Part shown: positions 26,801 to 37,000 of the stretch, in pieces
Layout of the letters: each line of letters opens with the position of its first letter
How positions within the stretch are numbered: position 1 is the first letter of the stretch
Assembly (NCBI GenBank): GCA_935421135.1
Contig: OW285194.1
Coordinates: 15,833,376 to 15,897,375 of the forward strand
Direction: 5' to 3'
DNA length: 64,000 bases
DNA from: Bugulina stolonifera
Lineage: Eukaryota; Bryozoa; Gymnolaemata; Cheilostomatida; Bugulidae
Position numbers and translations under genes: made by a program
The notes under the pieces: model-generated
Seen by the model: only the letters and a program-made list of their open reading frames with translations
The model's database searches: none
Told to the model about the DNA's origin: nothing

Positions 26801-29800
26801 ATAATACTAATAATACTAGATAATACTAATAATACTAATAATACTAGATAATACTAGATAATACTAGATAATACTAATAATACTAGATAATACTAGATAA
26901 TACTAATAATACTAATAATACTAGATAATACTAATAATACTATATAATACTAATAATACTAGATAATACCAGGGGTGGGACTAGCGCGGTTGAAACTGCT
27001 GTGACACGCTTCTTTCAATTTCTGTCAATTTTTAATAGCGTTTCAACCAATACTTTCAACCAATACGCTTATATTCTCAGCCCAATCTGCTATTAGCTAG
27101 TAGCTAGTAATGAGTGCCATTGCGGCTGCAGCCATTCCTGGCCGTCTTAACTATTACACTTCGTGAAATTGCTAACCAACTCAATTTAATATCCGGATTA
27201 TATGGGTGTTTAAAGCTTTTTGACTTCAAAAACATAGTCTACACAAAGAAAAAACATACAAAGAATAGATTATAGTATGTGTGGTGAATACTTTTATATT
27301 AGAAGTCTAAAATACTACCGGTTTAACCACAAATATATAATATTTTAGACATTGACAGAAAATCATGGGGAGATAAGTCTAAATTTTACTTTGTACATGT
27401 ATTACTGCTCCAATAGTACATGTACAACTGTACAACACTAATGCTTCTACAATTTCCACAGACAGACAATTTGAAGGTTATATAGCCTATGTGATGCCTA
27501 ATACACATGCGTTTGACTTGGCTATATTACATTGGGTATGTTGCTGCTACCCTGATACCTTCTTATCACGTTATTAATGATGTTTCAAATCCATGACGAA
27601 GCCCTACTGTGCATTGTAGAAAATAATATACATGTAAACACAATATGAACTCTGCAGAACAATGTAGCTGAAGAGAAGTAAACAAGAAATAGCTGTGTTT
27701 GTGTTTTTCAATTTTCATGGAAATAAATGGGCGCCTTTGAATTGCTCTCTCAAATCTGATTTGAGAGAAGACAACTTCTAATTAATAGCGATTCAGCGGA
27801 TATAAAAGCTATTCCCTATATTTAAATTTCACTAGCACATAGGCAGATTCTCTATTCTTGTAGTGAATAGCTAATAGCACATATTTCTCTATTTTTAAAA
27901 CTATCGACTCCCACCCCTGGATAATGCTAATAATACTAGATAATACTAGATAATACTAATAATACTAGATAATACTAGATAATACTAGTAATACTAGATA
28001 ATACTAATAATACTAGATAATACTAGTAATACTAGATAATACTAATAATACTAATAATACTAGATAATACTAATAATACTAATAATACTAGATAATACTA
28101 ATAATACTAATAATACTAGATAATACTAGATAATACTAATAATACTAGATAATACTAATAATACTAATAATACTAGATAATACTAGATAATACTAATAAT
28201 ACTAGATAATACTAATAATACTAGGAAATTTACCGACCGACTGACTGCCTATGACTATGACTGTGACTATGACTTGTGTACAGTGTGCATTACCTTATGC
28301 TGTGTATTGTATGTGTTGTAGCTGTGGCTGGTAATCTACTCAACTACCAGTTTGGGCCGGTGACCACAGACACCCGTTACTACTTTATCATAGCTGCTCA
28401 GACTAACATAGGCAGCTCTCCTGCCTCACCCATCATCTCCTTCAAGACTCCTAAAGGTGAGATTTAGTTGACTCTCAGTCTATGTGGTGTGTAGTTGACT
28501 CTCAGTCTATGTGGTGTGTAGTTAGTCAACTAGCTTATATATTATATACACTAGGTTGTGGCTGGAATGAAGTGAAGCTTATAGTCTAGTGGACATTATA
28601 ATAAAGTCAATAATAGCTATGTATCTACTTATATTCTGGTCGCACTGCATAGCACAGTCACATCTGTATTCATCATGTAACTTCAATATTTCTGAACGTT
28701 CTTTGTTGCAGGAGGAAAGATTGGAGGGAAGACAACACCTGATACGGCTGAAGGTAAGGCTATTCCTTTGACTAGCCAGTAGTATAGCATCACAATCACA
28801 TTTGGTGGGGGAGCCGTTGATTGGCTGGTTGAACCATTAGTTATCCAATCATGTTATCTGCTATCTTGAGGTAGTTACTGACAGCCAATCATGTCATAGA
28901 AAACAACTAATGAGGGGGGACATAATCTAGAGATGCGTCTAGACTGAACTCTAATCTGTTTCTCTATTCCTGCAGTAGGAGTGGTATCGGAAGCAGTGGA
29001 CCCCACCCTCTCTCTTCTGCAGACGTCACCATATCTTCTGTGGATCATCATAGCCTGTGCTGCTTTCGTTATAATCGTCATCATAGCAATCTTCATTACA
29101 ATCATCTGCTTGCGGAGGAAGAGAACAAATAAACAGAGATCTGAGGCTAAGCACAGCCAACAGCCACCAGATGTGGTGACAAAACCCAACCCTCCAGATC
29201 TGTGGATAGACCACCATGAGAGGGTAGGTTGTGTCTCATGGTGCCCCATGTCAAGTATATGCAGGTACTTGGCAAGTGCTTGGAAGTATACAGAGTTGTT
29301 TCCTGTTAAGTTACCAACCAGGTTATTCCAAGTCTACATGCAGTGTGCATCTAGGTGATTCAGAGAGGATACCTGTTTGCGTGGACTCAGCGTCAATTTA
29401 TTTCATATTTAACTAGATTGCCTTACATGCTGGTACAATGTATTATAGCATGAACTGGCGTACTGGTACACTGTATTATAGCATGCACTGACGTACTGGT
29501 GCACTGTATTATAGCATGAACTGACTTCCTGGTACACTGTATTATAGCATGAACTGACGTACTGGTACACTGTATTATAGCATGAACTGACGTACTGGTA
29601 CACTGTATTGTAGCATGAGCTGACTGGAATGAGGCTCCAGTCGGAGACAGATAATGAGACGGATGAAAGGACCTCCATGTTGCAGAGTAACTTCGACGTT
29701 AGCGTCAGTCTAGCCGGCGACGTATCGTACCACGATGATGGCCGATACTCTTCCCTCACCAGGAGTGGTAGACCAGTTATCATAGCCTCAAATCCTCATA

Positions 29801-32765
29801 GAGACGGTATGCCTTACATCTACCCCCTCCTACCAGTTTGTTACACACAGTCTTAGTATATACTAGTCCGTTTTATTTCACTAGCAGTACGGCACAGTAA
29901 TAGGACTACTTATACTATTATAAGATAACACTCACTCACACTCACCCTGCTGCTCATTAGGTATGTTCACCTCTATCGGCTAAATCGTGAATATTAAGTG
30001 CTTTTCTATAGCTGCATGCATGAAAATTCATGTTAATTCTTCAACAATATTCACCACTCTACTGCATGCCATTGTAACAGAGTAGTTAGACCAATACGTT
30101 GTGTTATTACATGCAGCTACACCAAGGGCAGCGGTGACACCCATGAGTGCTGACCACTCACGACCTTTATACCCAAGGACACAGTTTGCTGCTGGAGGCC
30201 AGCATGGGAGCACACCCAGGGTACATGTTGGCGACACGTCACAGCCCAGCTCAGGTAAGTGTCCCGGCTTCTGCTTGCTGCACTGCTGTTACTCCTGCCT
30301 GCCTGTGAATCCGTGTTAGCTCTGCTTCTACATAAACACATAATAGGGGGATATGGATATTAACTCCACCCACTAAGGGGTTGTCCCAAGGGTCTGTAAG
30401 CCCACCCATATTGATGTTCCCACTTCTATCCACTCTTCCAACACTGATGTTATCTGGGTACACTGCTAGTATTGTTACTGCAGCCTCCCTTATCTAGTAA
30501 CCTCTAGCTCATCACGTGTATAATATATGTATGGTATATATATTGTGTTTTAGCTGAAGTTGTCCCACCTTACACTGCCACTATAGCATCGTTTGCCCCT
30601 GTTAGTTTATATTCACGGGGCCTGAGTCCTCGGGACTTTGTACGCAGTGCTGGGAACAGTCCAGCACTGAGTCGTAAAAGTAAAGTATACATGTTATACT
30701 GAGTGCAGTGGACTGTTGTTATTATTTACATTCTACTAAATTAACAGTTTACTATCAGAGTGTTTCATTATACTTTGTGTTTAGATGTTGGTGTTTTGAG
30801 ACAGTTTAGATATTGGATGTTGTTCTTACAAGGACTTGGTTCCACATCAGCTGTGAAACCAGCCCATCCCTGACTGGGGTTTGAACCCCAGCTGTCCATT
30901 GTGCCTAGCACAGTGGACAGACATATTAGCTACTACACCAGCTCAGCTCCCTAACAAATGAACCAATTAAGCACTTCTCTATGGCCACTTTGCTATATAA
31001 GAAGTGTTATTATTGTTGTATATAACATTTCTTATTTCACTACCGTGTGAGGTAGTAGTACTAGTAGTACTAGTAGCGCTAGTAGCACTAGTAGTCTCGG
31101 GTCAGTAGAAGGTGGGGCTACAGTATATACCCCCCAACTAATGTAGCAACTGTGCCTGGAACACAGACATTCTAATGTGTATGCTCATGTTGGATACTGT
31201 TCTGTCTGTCCCTTGTCTGATAGGCTGGAAGCTGCCTGTGCTATCCCCTACTTGGCTAATACTGCATATGTTGCTATTTGACTGGCTGGTTATTTTGTTA
31301 CTTTTTTGCAAAAGCTATTGGATGGAGGAAGCCTTGCTGTGAAATAAACCATGGTTCTGGCCTTCAATACTAGTCATTGTTGATTAGCTATTAGCAACCA
31401 ACTGGCAGTATCTCTACTGTTTGTAACATTAACAGGGGGACAAGGTTACCCTTATATCTCTTCCAATGTCTTGGCTCTCTGATTGGCCAACTAATATAGC
31501 TAATCAGACTGGATTGGCTGGCTGGCTGGCTGCTCTGTGCTTCATATTGCATGCTCTGCTCATTTACTATTGTTTGTAGACTACTATCACCATAGCCTGG
31601 GTGGTATGGCGGTTGGTGCAGGTGGGGGTGGTGCTACTCACTCCCCGCATCACTTGGTAACAATACCTGCTTCTATACCCTCATCTCCTTCCTCAGAGCA
31701 GCCTACTTATTCACTGCGGAGTTACCAAAAACCTCCGACTCCCAGTGTACATGTACCTAGACACATTGGTAAGAACTAGCTATGGTCTCACAGTTCCTGT
31801 TTTGTATTCCTTGTGAAGTATATACTCTTTGGTTACGTCTGCCTTACTGTTGCATGACTATCTATAGCCTTGGCTCTTCTACTTTAGTTGTCACATCGAC
31901 ATGACAAGTTTACTGTAAATATAGCTCATCAATATGATTAGCTTAGCCTTAGCTCTTCAGTTTGCTCATATCTATTCTTGCTTACAGTCAAGGACTGTAT
32001 AGTGAAAATATCCCCTAAGTCCTTCTATGCATGCTGTTACAGTTAAACCCCAACCTGCCATTGCGTTCAAGATGGGTAACCAGATGACAGCTTCTGCCCA
32101 CCAACCCGGCAGCCCTACAAGCCCAATGACTGGGTGCGATGACACAGCCAGCCCAGCAGTGGCCCGTCGGGGATCACAGAGAAGACCGGCGCGTCAGCAG
32201 CTGCCACAGTGTGGCTCCCCGTCAGCTAATGTCAATGCCAACAACCTGTCAGCCAGCAGGGAGGATCTCAAGTCTAGTATGGTTCGTATATTATATCAAG
32301 GCTAGTATGGTTCGTATCTTATATCAAGTCTAGTATGGTTCGTATGTTATATCAAGTCTAGTATGGTTCGTATATTATATCAAGTCTAGTATGGTTCGTA
32401 TATTATATCAAGTCTAGTATGGTTCGTATATTATATCAAGTCTAGTATGGTTCGTATATTATATCAAGTCTAGTATGGTTCGTATATTATATCAAGTCTA
32501 ATATGGTTCGTATATTATATCAAGTCTAGTATGGTTCGTATATTATATCAAGTGTAGTATGGTTCGTATATTATATCAAGTGTAGTATGGTTCGTATATT
32601 ATATCAAGTGTAGTATGGTATGGTATGTAGAGTGTATATTATATTTCCATTATGCTATGGTTGTAGATGACACACAGTACAGAGCAGTTAAGTGCCGAGA
32701 TGGCTAACCTAGACTGTATCATGCAAGATTTGAACGCTATTAAGAACGACTTTGAAATGGCATAG
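8807..32765 (+). CDS. DCC/neogenin-type netrin receptor, 29 exons, ~1469 aa
   Basis: A single-pass surface receptor of the family that binds netrin (and, in neogenin, RGM) and steers cell migration or axon growth. Twenty-nine exons join in phase to 4410 nt. Order: signal peptide (1-22), four Ig domains (about 25-418), six FN3 domains (about 430-1045), membrane helix (about 1080-1104), cytoplasmic tail to 1469. This domain order and length match vertebrate DCC (1447 aa) and neogenin (1461 aa). Diagnostic segments are LVKGYKLGYG in FN3-4, the P1 motif PPDLWIDHHE after the helix, and the P3 motif EQLSAEMANLD..MQDLNAI at the C terminus. The first exon (8807-8873, MRKMRK then a hydrophobic run, phase 1) is inferred from its signal-peptide character and matching phase. 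A second in-frame ATG at 8816 is an alternative start. Many introns are packed with minisatellites. I cannot say whether it is closer to DCC or neogenin, so no symbol is given. Confidence 0.93.
9572..9785. repeat. 24-bp minisatellite in intron 1 of the DCC-like gene
   Basis: About nine near-perfect copies of a 24-bp unit beginning ctagtggtctagtagtccag. The length divides by three, so one frame stays open (SGLVVQCA repeated), but there is no sign of coding use. Confidence 0.95.
11552..11930. repeat. 20-bp minisatellite, ~19 units
   Basis: A 20-bp unit (atcaactacctctacacgat with three interchangeable endings ga, aa, tt) is repeated about 19 times in the intron between the two Ig1 exons. The pyrimidine-rich ctacctctac block in each unit resembles a polypyrimidine tract, but no AG follows it. 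Confidence 0.95.
12768..12877. repeat. ~25-bp array carrying copies of the Ig2 splice acceptor
   Basis: Five copies of attacaggta(t/c) spaced about 21-29 nt apart run directly into the Ig2 exon. The last copy supplies the acceptor used in my gene model (tattacag|gtatggg). Every unit therefore presents AG followed by GTATGG, a 3' site joined to a 5'-site-like sequence. Confidence 0.9.
14686..14820. repeat. 41-bp direct repeat, 3 copies
   Basis: Three almost identical 41-bp copies beginning gcctatgttcctatagtaca lie in the long intron before Ig3. Confidence 0.9.
15490..16325. repeat. 26-bp minisatellite with 312-bp higher-order period
   Basis: About 32 copies of a 26-bp unit (atgtatgtacattgtatgtg plus tgtata). 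Most units read gtatgtac; a minority read gtatctac. The ctac variants are at 15631, 15761, 15787, 15943, 16073, 16099 and 16255. Their spacing (130, 26, 156, 130, 26, 156) repeats every 312 bp, that is every 12 units. The long minus-strand ORFs here are products of the repeat. Confidence 0.95.
18205..18461. repeat. Intron between the Ig3 exons made almost wholly of repeats
   Basis: This 257-nt intron starts gtatgtacactatatactta at its donor and ends with tatacttacatacttacag. In between it repeats variants of tatgtacactatatacttac and ttacatgtatatacactat. Both splice sites appear to be copies of the same repeat material. Confidence 0.85.
19335..19970. repeat. 30-bp minisatellite, ~21 units
   Basis: A strict 30-bp unit starting ctatacactactaatgtact follows the donor of the last Ig exon. 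Units fall into two types (atgcta or atccta) that are clustered: a block of about 13 of the first, then a block of the second. The period divides by three, so frames on both strands are open (YTTNVLLYML on plus, STLVVYSIYS on minus). Confidence 0.95.
20634..20870 (-). mobile_element. Diverged relative of the 271-bp MITE family
   Basis: The ends are AGTGTCTTTGCGACCTC and TAAGTCGCAAAGACACT, imperfect inverted repeats clearly related to the 271-bp family. Interior blocks match too: caagatggcc, ccctgtgacggatg, ggccggac. It is shorter (237 bp) and rearranged. It lies in the intron after FN3-1. The flanks do not show a clear duplication. Confidence 0.7.
21250..22250. repeat. 1-kb tatggttatgtgtacatg minisatellite, split by a MITE
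   Basis: Units of 12 and 20 bp mix tatggttatgtgta and catgtatatggttatatgta. The array is split by a 288-bp MITE at 21367-21654. It fills most of the intron inside FN3-2. All three plus-strand frames are largely open, which accounts for several long spurious ORFs. Confidence 0.93.
21367..21654. mobile_element. hAT-like MITE, 288 bp, 8-bp target duplication
   Basis: Ends CAGGGCTGTAACAAC and GTTGTTACAGCCCTG are perfect 15-bp inverted repeats. The flanks are tatatggt on both sides, a perfect 8-bp duplication taken from the surrounding minisatellite. CAG...CTG ends with 8-bp duplications are typical of the hAT superfamily. There is no transposase inside. Confidence 0.88.
22862..22960. repeat. 24-bp direct repeat, ~4 copies
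   Basis: Four copies of cacctgtataacttgtcaat plus caac lie in the intron inside FN3-3. Confidence 0.9.
23455..23620. repeat. ~23-bp minisatellite abutting an FN3-3 acceptor
   Basis: About eight units of gtatactgtgtgtatacatg run up to within a few bases of the acceptor at 23626. A 47-bp two-copy repeat also lies upstream at about 23255-23360. Confidence 0.9.
24375..25308. repeat. 31-bp minisatellite whose unit contains the FN3-4 splice acceptor
   Basis: About 21 copies of a 31-bp unit (catcctgtactatactgtag plus tagtaatag) are interrupted near the left end by MITE copy 2. The final unit ends tgtactatactgtag|TCCC, so the acceptor of the exon at 25309 is one of a long series of identical candidates. 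Confidence 0.93.
24442..24712 (-). mobile_element. 271-bp MITE, copy 2 (3-bp target duplication ACT)
   Basis: Same family and exact length as the copy at 4548, in the opposite orientation. The flanks are act on both sides. It sits inside the 31-bp minisatellite of the FN3-4 intron, which continues on both sides. Confidence 0.92.
25535..25680. repeat. 12-bp tgtagtatagt(t/a)c array next to an FN3-5 acceptor
   Basis: About a dozen short units (ctgtagtatagt). The acceptor at 25702 (actgtatactgtag) looks like a member of the same repeat. Confidence 0.85.
26270..26400. repeat. 37-bp repeat carrying copies of the FN3-5 splice donor
   Basis: The end of the exon and its donor (GGCGG|gtaagtcggtctatgg) are followed by three more copies in units beginning gacgggtaagtcggtctatg. 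The first extra copy keeps a full gtaagt donor; the later ones read gtaagc. Confidence 0.9.
26775..28222. repeat. aataatactagataatact array, split by a hAT-like element
   Basis: Short 9-bp units (taatactag, taatactaa) fill 26775-26969 and 27920-28222. The middle is occupied by the 950-bp insertion at 26970-27919. Confidence 0.93.
26970..27919. mobile_element. Non-autonomous hAT-like element, 950 bp
   Basis: It starts CAGGGGTGGGACT and ends AGTCG..TCCCACCCCTG-type sequence (actcccacccctg), giving 11-bp inverted repeats. The flanks are gataatac and gataatgc, an 8-bp duplication with one difference, inside the surrounding array. No reading frame resembling a transposase was found. Confidence 0.82.
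29425..29636. repeat. 33-bp repeat spanning an intron-exon border
   Basis: Six to seven units of about 33 bp (tactggtacactgtattata plus gcatgaactgacg). The last unit reads attgtag|CATGAGCTGACTGG, so it contributes both the acceptor and the first ~14 coding bases of the exon at 29614. Five earlier units show the same ATAG|CATGAACTGAC arrangement. Confidence 0.92.
30843..30952 (-). mobile_element. tRNA-derived SINE, family A, copy 2 (partial)
   Basis: On the minus strand it reads gagctgagctggtgtagtag, then ctgtccactgtgctaggcac and a B box ggggttcaaacccc. It lacks the 5' extension shared by the other two copies. It lies in an intron of the receptor's cytoplasmic region. Confidence 0.7.
32265..32620. 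repeat. 28-bp repeat carrying copies of an exon end and its donor
   Basis: About 12-13 copies of a 28-bp unit (tcaagtctagtatggttcgt plus atattata). The first unit contains the last codons of the exon ending at 32281 and its donor. Because 28 is not a multiple of three and the unit contains tag, use of a later donor would break or end the frame before the P3 exon. Confidence 0.93.
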
Positions 32766-34044
32766 CTGAGGTCAGCATATTCTATGCAATTAGTTATCTA
32801 CCTAGCCTGTGGACCATTGCAATAACTGACTAGCAAGGAGGGCGTCTCTCCCCTGTCCATAATCTACTATATCAAACTCCAGCTCAAAGAACCATTGGAT
32901 GATAACTGCTCTTATAACAGTCGTATGGTGAACATCCTGCTGAGGGAGGATGATAGAGTTCCTTCAACTATCTAAGTACAAGTTATGCAACTTGTTATTT
33001 TACTTTTACAGAATCCTCAGAACAAAAGTATACAAATCATTATATTGTTATGATCTGAACTACAGTATCATATACTTCTAGATTAACTTCATGTACCAAT
33101 GTACCATGTACGTGTATCAATTATTTTTAAAAAAAGTTGTCAAACTGTTGACCTCAGCTCAAGTACAGGTAGTAGCAGGGAGTTGTCCCACTCTGTGGTG
33201 CTGCATAACATTACCCTGTGGGTCAGTCGTCTTCATATTGTTTTAATCAACAGCATATGAGCTCACTGTTACCAGGTAATCAACAGCATATGAGCTCACT
33301 GTTACCAGGTAAATAATCTATATTGTGTAATGTAATATAATTTATAGCTGTTGTAATTTTTACGTTATATAATATCCTGTTAATGTGTATTAATAGGTGC
33401 TTTATATCCCCTGTACACTTTTTATTCAAACTTTTATATCCCAAGGTGCCAGTATCCATGTATACACCAAGTTGATAGTTAGTACATTTACATGTATATG
33501 TCAAGATATTCTATAGCATAACTGTTGTACACTTTTTACTACATAAAGCTCATATTTAGTTACATGTTAGCCTAATTCTCCAGGCCAATTCGTGGAGCCC
33601 AGGCTATAACCATTTTTTATATCCTTTCATTAGCAGCGTTTGACAGGTCTGCTGCTAGAGTATAGCCAAAGCTTATCCTCTTATTTTACAGTCTTCTTAT
33701 TTTACAGTCTTCTATTATGTGTATTTATTGGTGTACTAAAGTCTCATGGGTTTCTACAGGTAATGTACTCATATTATCAAGTCTACACAAAATATATGCC
33801 ATTATAACATTATCAGCCTCCAATTCAGTAACTATGACACTACTATAATCTACTATGTACATCATGTGAACAAGAAATAGGCTCCATCAATATGTCACTA
33901 TTTAAAGCTAGTGAAGCCAAATATAATCCTCCAACTGGTTTAGGGGATAGCTTCTTCCCTTCCCCACTAAAGAGCATATAACATCCTTAGTCCATCATAA
34001 AGTGTAATATCCCATGTTCTAACTCTGCTACAAGCAAGCACTGC
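32766..34044. other. Space between two convergent genes
   Basis: Holds the 3' flanks of the plus-strand receptor and the minus-strand helicase. No further exon is seen. A 34-bp direct duplication (aatcaacagcatatgagctc onward) lies at about 33244-33311. I found no convincing polyadenylation signal for either gene. Confidence 0.6.
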
Positions 34045-37000
34045 TCAGCCAGAAGCAAACTCTGACATCTTGTCGTATTTTCTCTTCTTCTGAACAGTCT
34101 TAGCTTTCTGTGCATATCTGAAAGCAACAGCCACAGTTCTCTTAGCTGCTATACTGCATTAGTATCAATTACATGTACTACTAGCAGTATCATTGTACAT
34201 GTAACTAGTAATGGTAGTACCAAGTCACAATACATGGTCACAGTACCAAGTCACATTACATAGTCACAGTACATGGTCACAGTACATAGTCATAGTACAT
34301 AGTCACAGTACATAGTCATAGTACATGGTCACAGTACATAGTCACAGTACACAGTACATAGTCACAGTACACAGTACATAGTCACAGTACTAGTAGTATA
34401 CGCACCGACTTCTATTCTCCAACTTCCTAGAAGTAGCGCTTCCCCTCATAGCTGCAGGAGCTTCCCTTAAACAGAAACTTTTAGCCAGCTGTCCCAGGTG
34501 CAGGTGCCGGATGTGGAATATGTCCTTCATCTTGGCAGGATACGTTGTGTATGACCTCACAAATGATTGATACGCTGAAACAAGCAGTGGCAGTGAGAGC
34601 AGGTGCTACCGCAGACCACAGAACGACATGGAACAGTTTCTACCTGCATGCAGGTAGCTATAGACGCTGCACCTCAGTTATATAGTATATACAATGTAGT
34701 AGGCCTACGTGATTTACCTGACTTAGCCTGAGCCAGTCTATCATCCTCACAGTACGTCCACTCCTCAAGACTTTGCTGCAGGGCGGTCGCTGCTTCCTGT
34801 ACAGTACGAGGTGACTGCCTCGTTCCCAGTTTCTTTGGCAGAGAAGCCGACTCCGTAAGGCATGCTTTTAGTACCACATCCATCTTCATTGGTTTTAAAC
34901 TGAAACCAAAAATCAGAAAAACATTTGAAGATGTTGGTGCGGGTAAAAACTTTAACAAGAATATAAGGTAGTACTAGACAAATTTCTGATATTTTATTTC
35001 CTGCTATGATGATAACAGGTTTTTTAACAAGTAACACAAAAATGTTACTGCAGTCGTTAGCAATGTAAATCAGCGAGTGTGTAATAAGTATATTTGAGTA
35101 TTACGAGTCGTGGCCTTGTATTTTAGTCCCCAGGGTTACGAGTATTTTTCCAACACTGTTGTGCACGTCACTTATCAATAGGAGTTATCTCCACATTAAC
35201 TACTATATTATTATAATATTATTGGTTACATACCTTATATTGGCAGAGTTTAATGTCTTGACATAGCTGGCTTCACTCACGAGCAGGAACAACAAGGAGT
35301 TCCCCTTTACACCTATTCTGGCTGTTCTACCCGCTCTGAACAGAATAATAGGAAATGGACATTACAGTAAACACAAATGGTAGAATGTGAACACCACGTC
35401 TACAAAGAGTGTGGATACACAATGCATACCCCCTCCCCTTCCTCTGTGAGTATACTCAGCTATGCACTGTCTAGCCTGTGGTCACTCAGGTCATATGACT
35501 GACTGTTCATTGACCACATACTACTCTACATGTTACCCCCAGTAACTCACTGACCACATACTACTCTACATGTTACCCCTAGTAACTCACTGACCGACTC
35601 ACTGACCGACTCACCTGTGCACATAGTCCTCCGTGCTGGCTGGTGCCGACCACTGCACTATCCAGTCTACACTGGGAAGGTCAAGGCCACGGGCAGCTAC
35701 ATCTGTACAGAGTAACACTCCGGTGTCAGTCTCAGCAAACCTCTTAAATACTTCAGTTCGGTACTGAAAGAGGACATGGATTGAGAAGCCCTGTTATGAT
35801 GTTATAGTCATGTCATATAAGAATTCCCCAGTAGTATAATATTGTATTAGAATAACACAGTATAATTATCATGTTATAGTAAAACGTTTACCACTGTAAA
35901 CATGAGTACTGGTGACCAGTCATTAGTACTACAGTGTAAGATAGTATATAGTTATACACATATAATAGTCATCGGTACTACAGTGTAAGCAGCTACCTTC
36001 TGCTCCATATCTCCGTGTAGTGCAAACACATCAAACAGCTGATTGGATGACTCGTCCTCATCATCGCTAACGTCCGAGGAGTCATCCCTCTTGTCACAGT
36101 TGATTGTCCCCTCAAATAGTTTATAGTAGAACTGCACGACCTCTTGGGTCGGCAGGAATACTATTATCTTGTGTTTATTGGAGGAATGCTACAACAGTGT
36201 GCATATTCAATATCATATCTACCACATAACATGTAGATACAAGTTGTGGCAGACTGAAGTGTGCACATACAATACTGTATCTATCACAGTAAATGAGCAA
36301 CGAAAAGTCTAATACAGGCCCACCGTAGAGTGTTTACCTTTATAGATCTATTAGACATGTACAGTACATATTGTGCATATTGTTGTATATACATGTACAT
36401 GTAAATGTACAACACACATTGTTGTATATAAATGTACAACGCATATTGTTGTATATAAATGTACAACACGTATTGTTGTATAAACATGGTGCAAATGTGC
36501 ACATTTCGCTATATAATTCACTCACCTTGCATTTCTCTAGAATAAAAGCTGCAAGTGTGACTAGTCTGGTCTTAATAGGTGTGATGATATAGTACTGATT
36601 GAGTGTGGTGGGTAGCGAGTACGTCTCGTCACCAGCTTCCGATACCTACAGTTTGGTAAATGAAACTAATATATATAACATTATTAGATGAGGTATTAGA
36701 TGGGCATGTACTATGAGAGGTACTAGAGTCGGGACTAGAGGCAAATGAATGAAACAGTCATCGTGAGATGCATAGCTACTCACCTGCCCTGAAGTGTCAG
36801 CACTGCTACTAGATATATTGACAGTGACAGGGTCAGTCAGTGCTATGCTAGCCAGTCTCTTTACATCAGTACTGAGTGTAGCGGAGAGTAGAGCTATCTG
36901 TAGGTGGGGTGCTGCACCTCCCTCCCCGTATTTACCCCTCTGCTCCTGTATGTGATTCATGATCTTTGTAACGTCTTTCTCAAATCCCATGTCAAGCAGC

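Larger units (their letters stand above)
20006..28456 (+). other. Exons 10-21 of the DCC-like gene: six FN3 domains
   Basis: Exons: 20006-20213, 20445-20562 (FN3-1, after a Gly/Ser/Thr-rich linker TDTGGSTGGSGSTG); 21065-21204, 22287-22462 (FN3-2); 22599-22737, 23627-23796 (FN3-3); 24139-24330, 25309-25472 (FN3-4); 25703-25811, 26113-26274 (FN3-5); 26455-26622, 28322-28456 (FN3-6). Each pair has an early Trp (VTLTWHKSG, VVTWTIP, LLRWSPPP, IITWIPAND, VTWTDG, VSWQPPSQPNG) and a late Tyr/Leu core (PNTVYVFKVSAYN, PYTTYHVRVVAVNDNGEG, AIYLVKVAAVNIKG and so on). Exon phases agree across all joins. The donor after 23796 (gttagg) is weak but no better site keeps the frame. Confidence 0.92.
28712..32765 (+). 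other. Exons 22-29 of the DCC-like gene: membrane helix and signalling tail
   Basis: Exons: 28712-28753 (42-nt microexon), 28976-29223 (helix LLWIIIACAAFVIIVIIAIF, then CLRRKR and P1 motif PPDLWIDHHE), 29614-29806, 30117-30254 (SADHSRPLYPRTQF), 30554-30679, 31580-31768, 32043-32281, 32667-32765 (P3 motif, ends FEMA then TAG). In DCC, P1 and P3 take part in co-receptor contact, multimerisation and kinase binding. The middle of the tail is rich in Ser, Pro and Gly; I cannot place P2 with confidence. The donor of the penultimate exon (ATG|gttcgt) is poor and lies in a tandem array, but it is the only one that keeps frame with the P3 exon. Confidence 0.9.
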
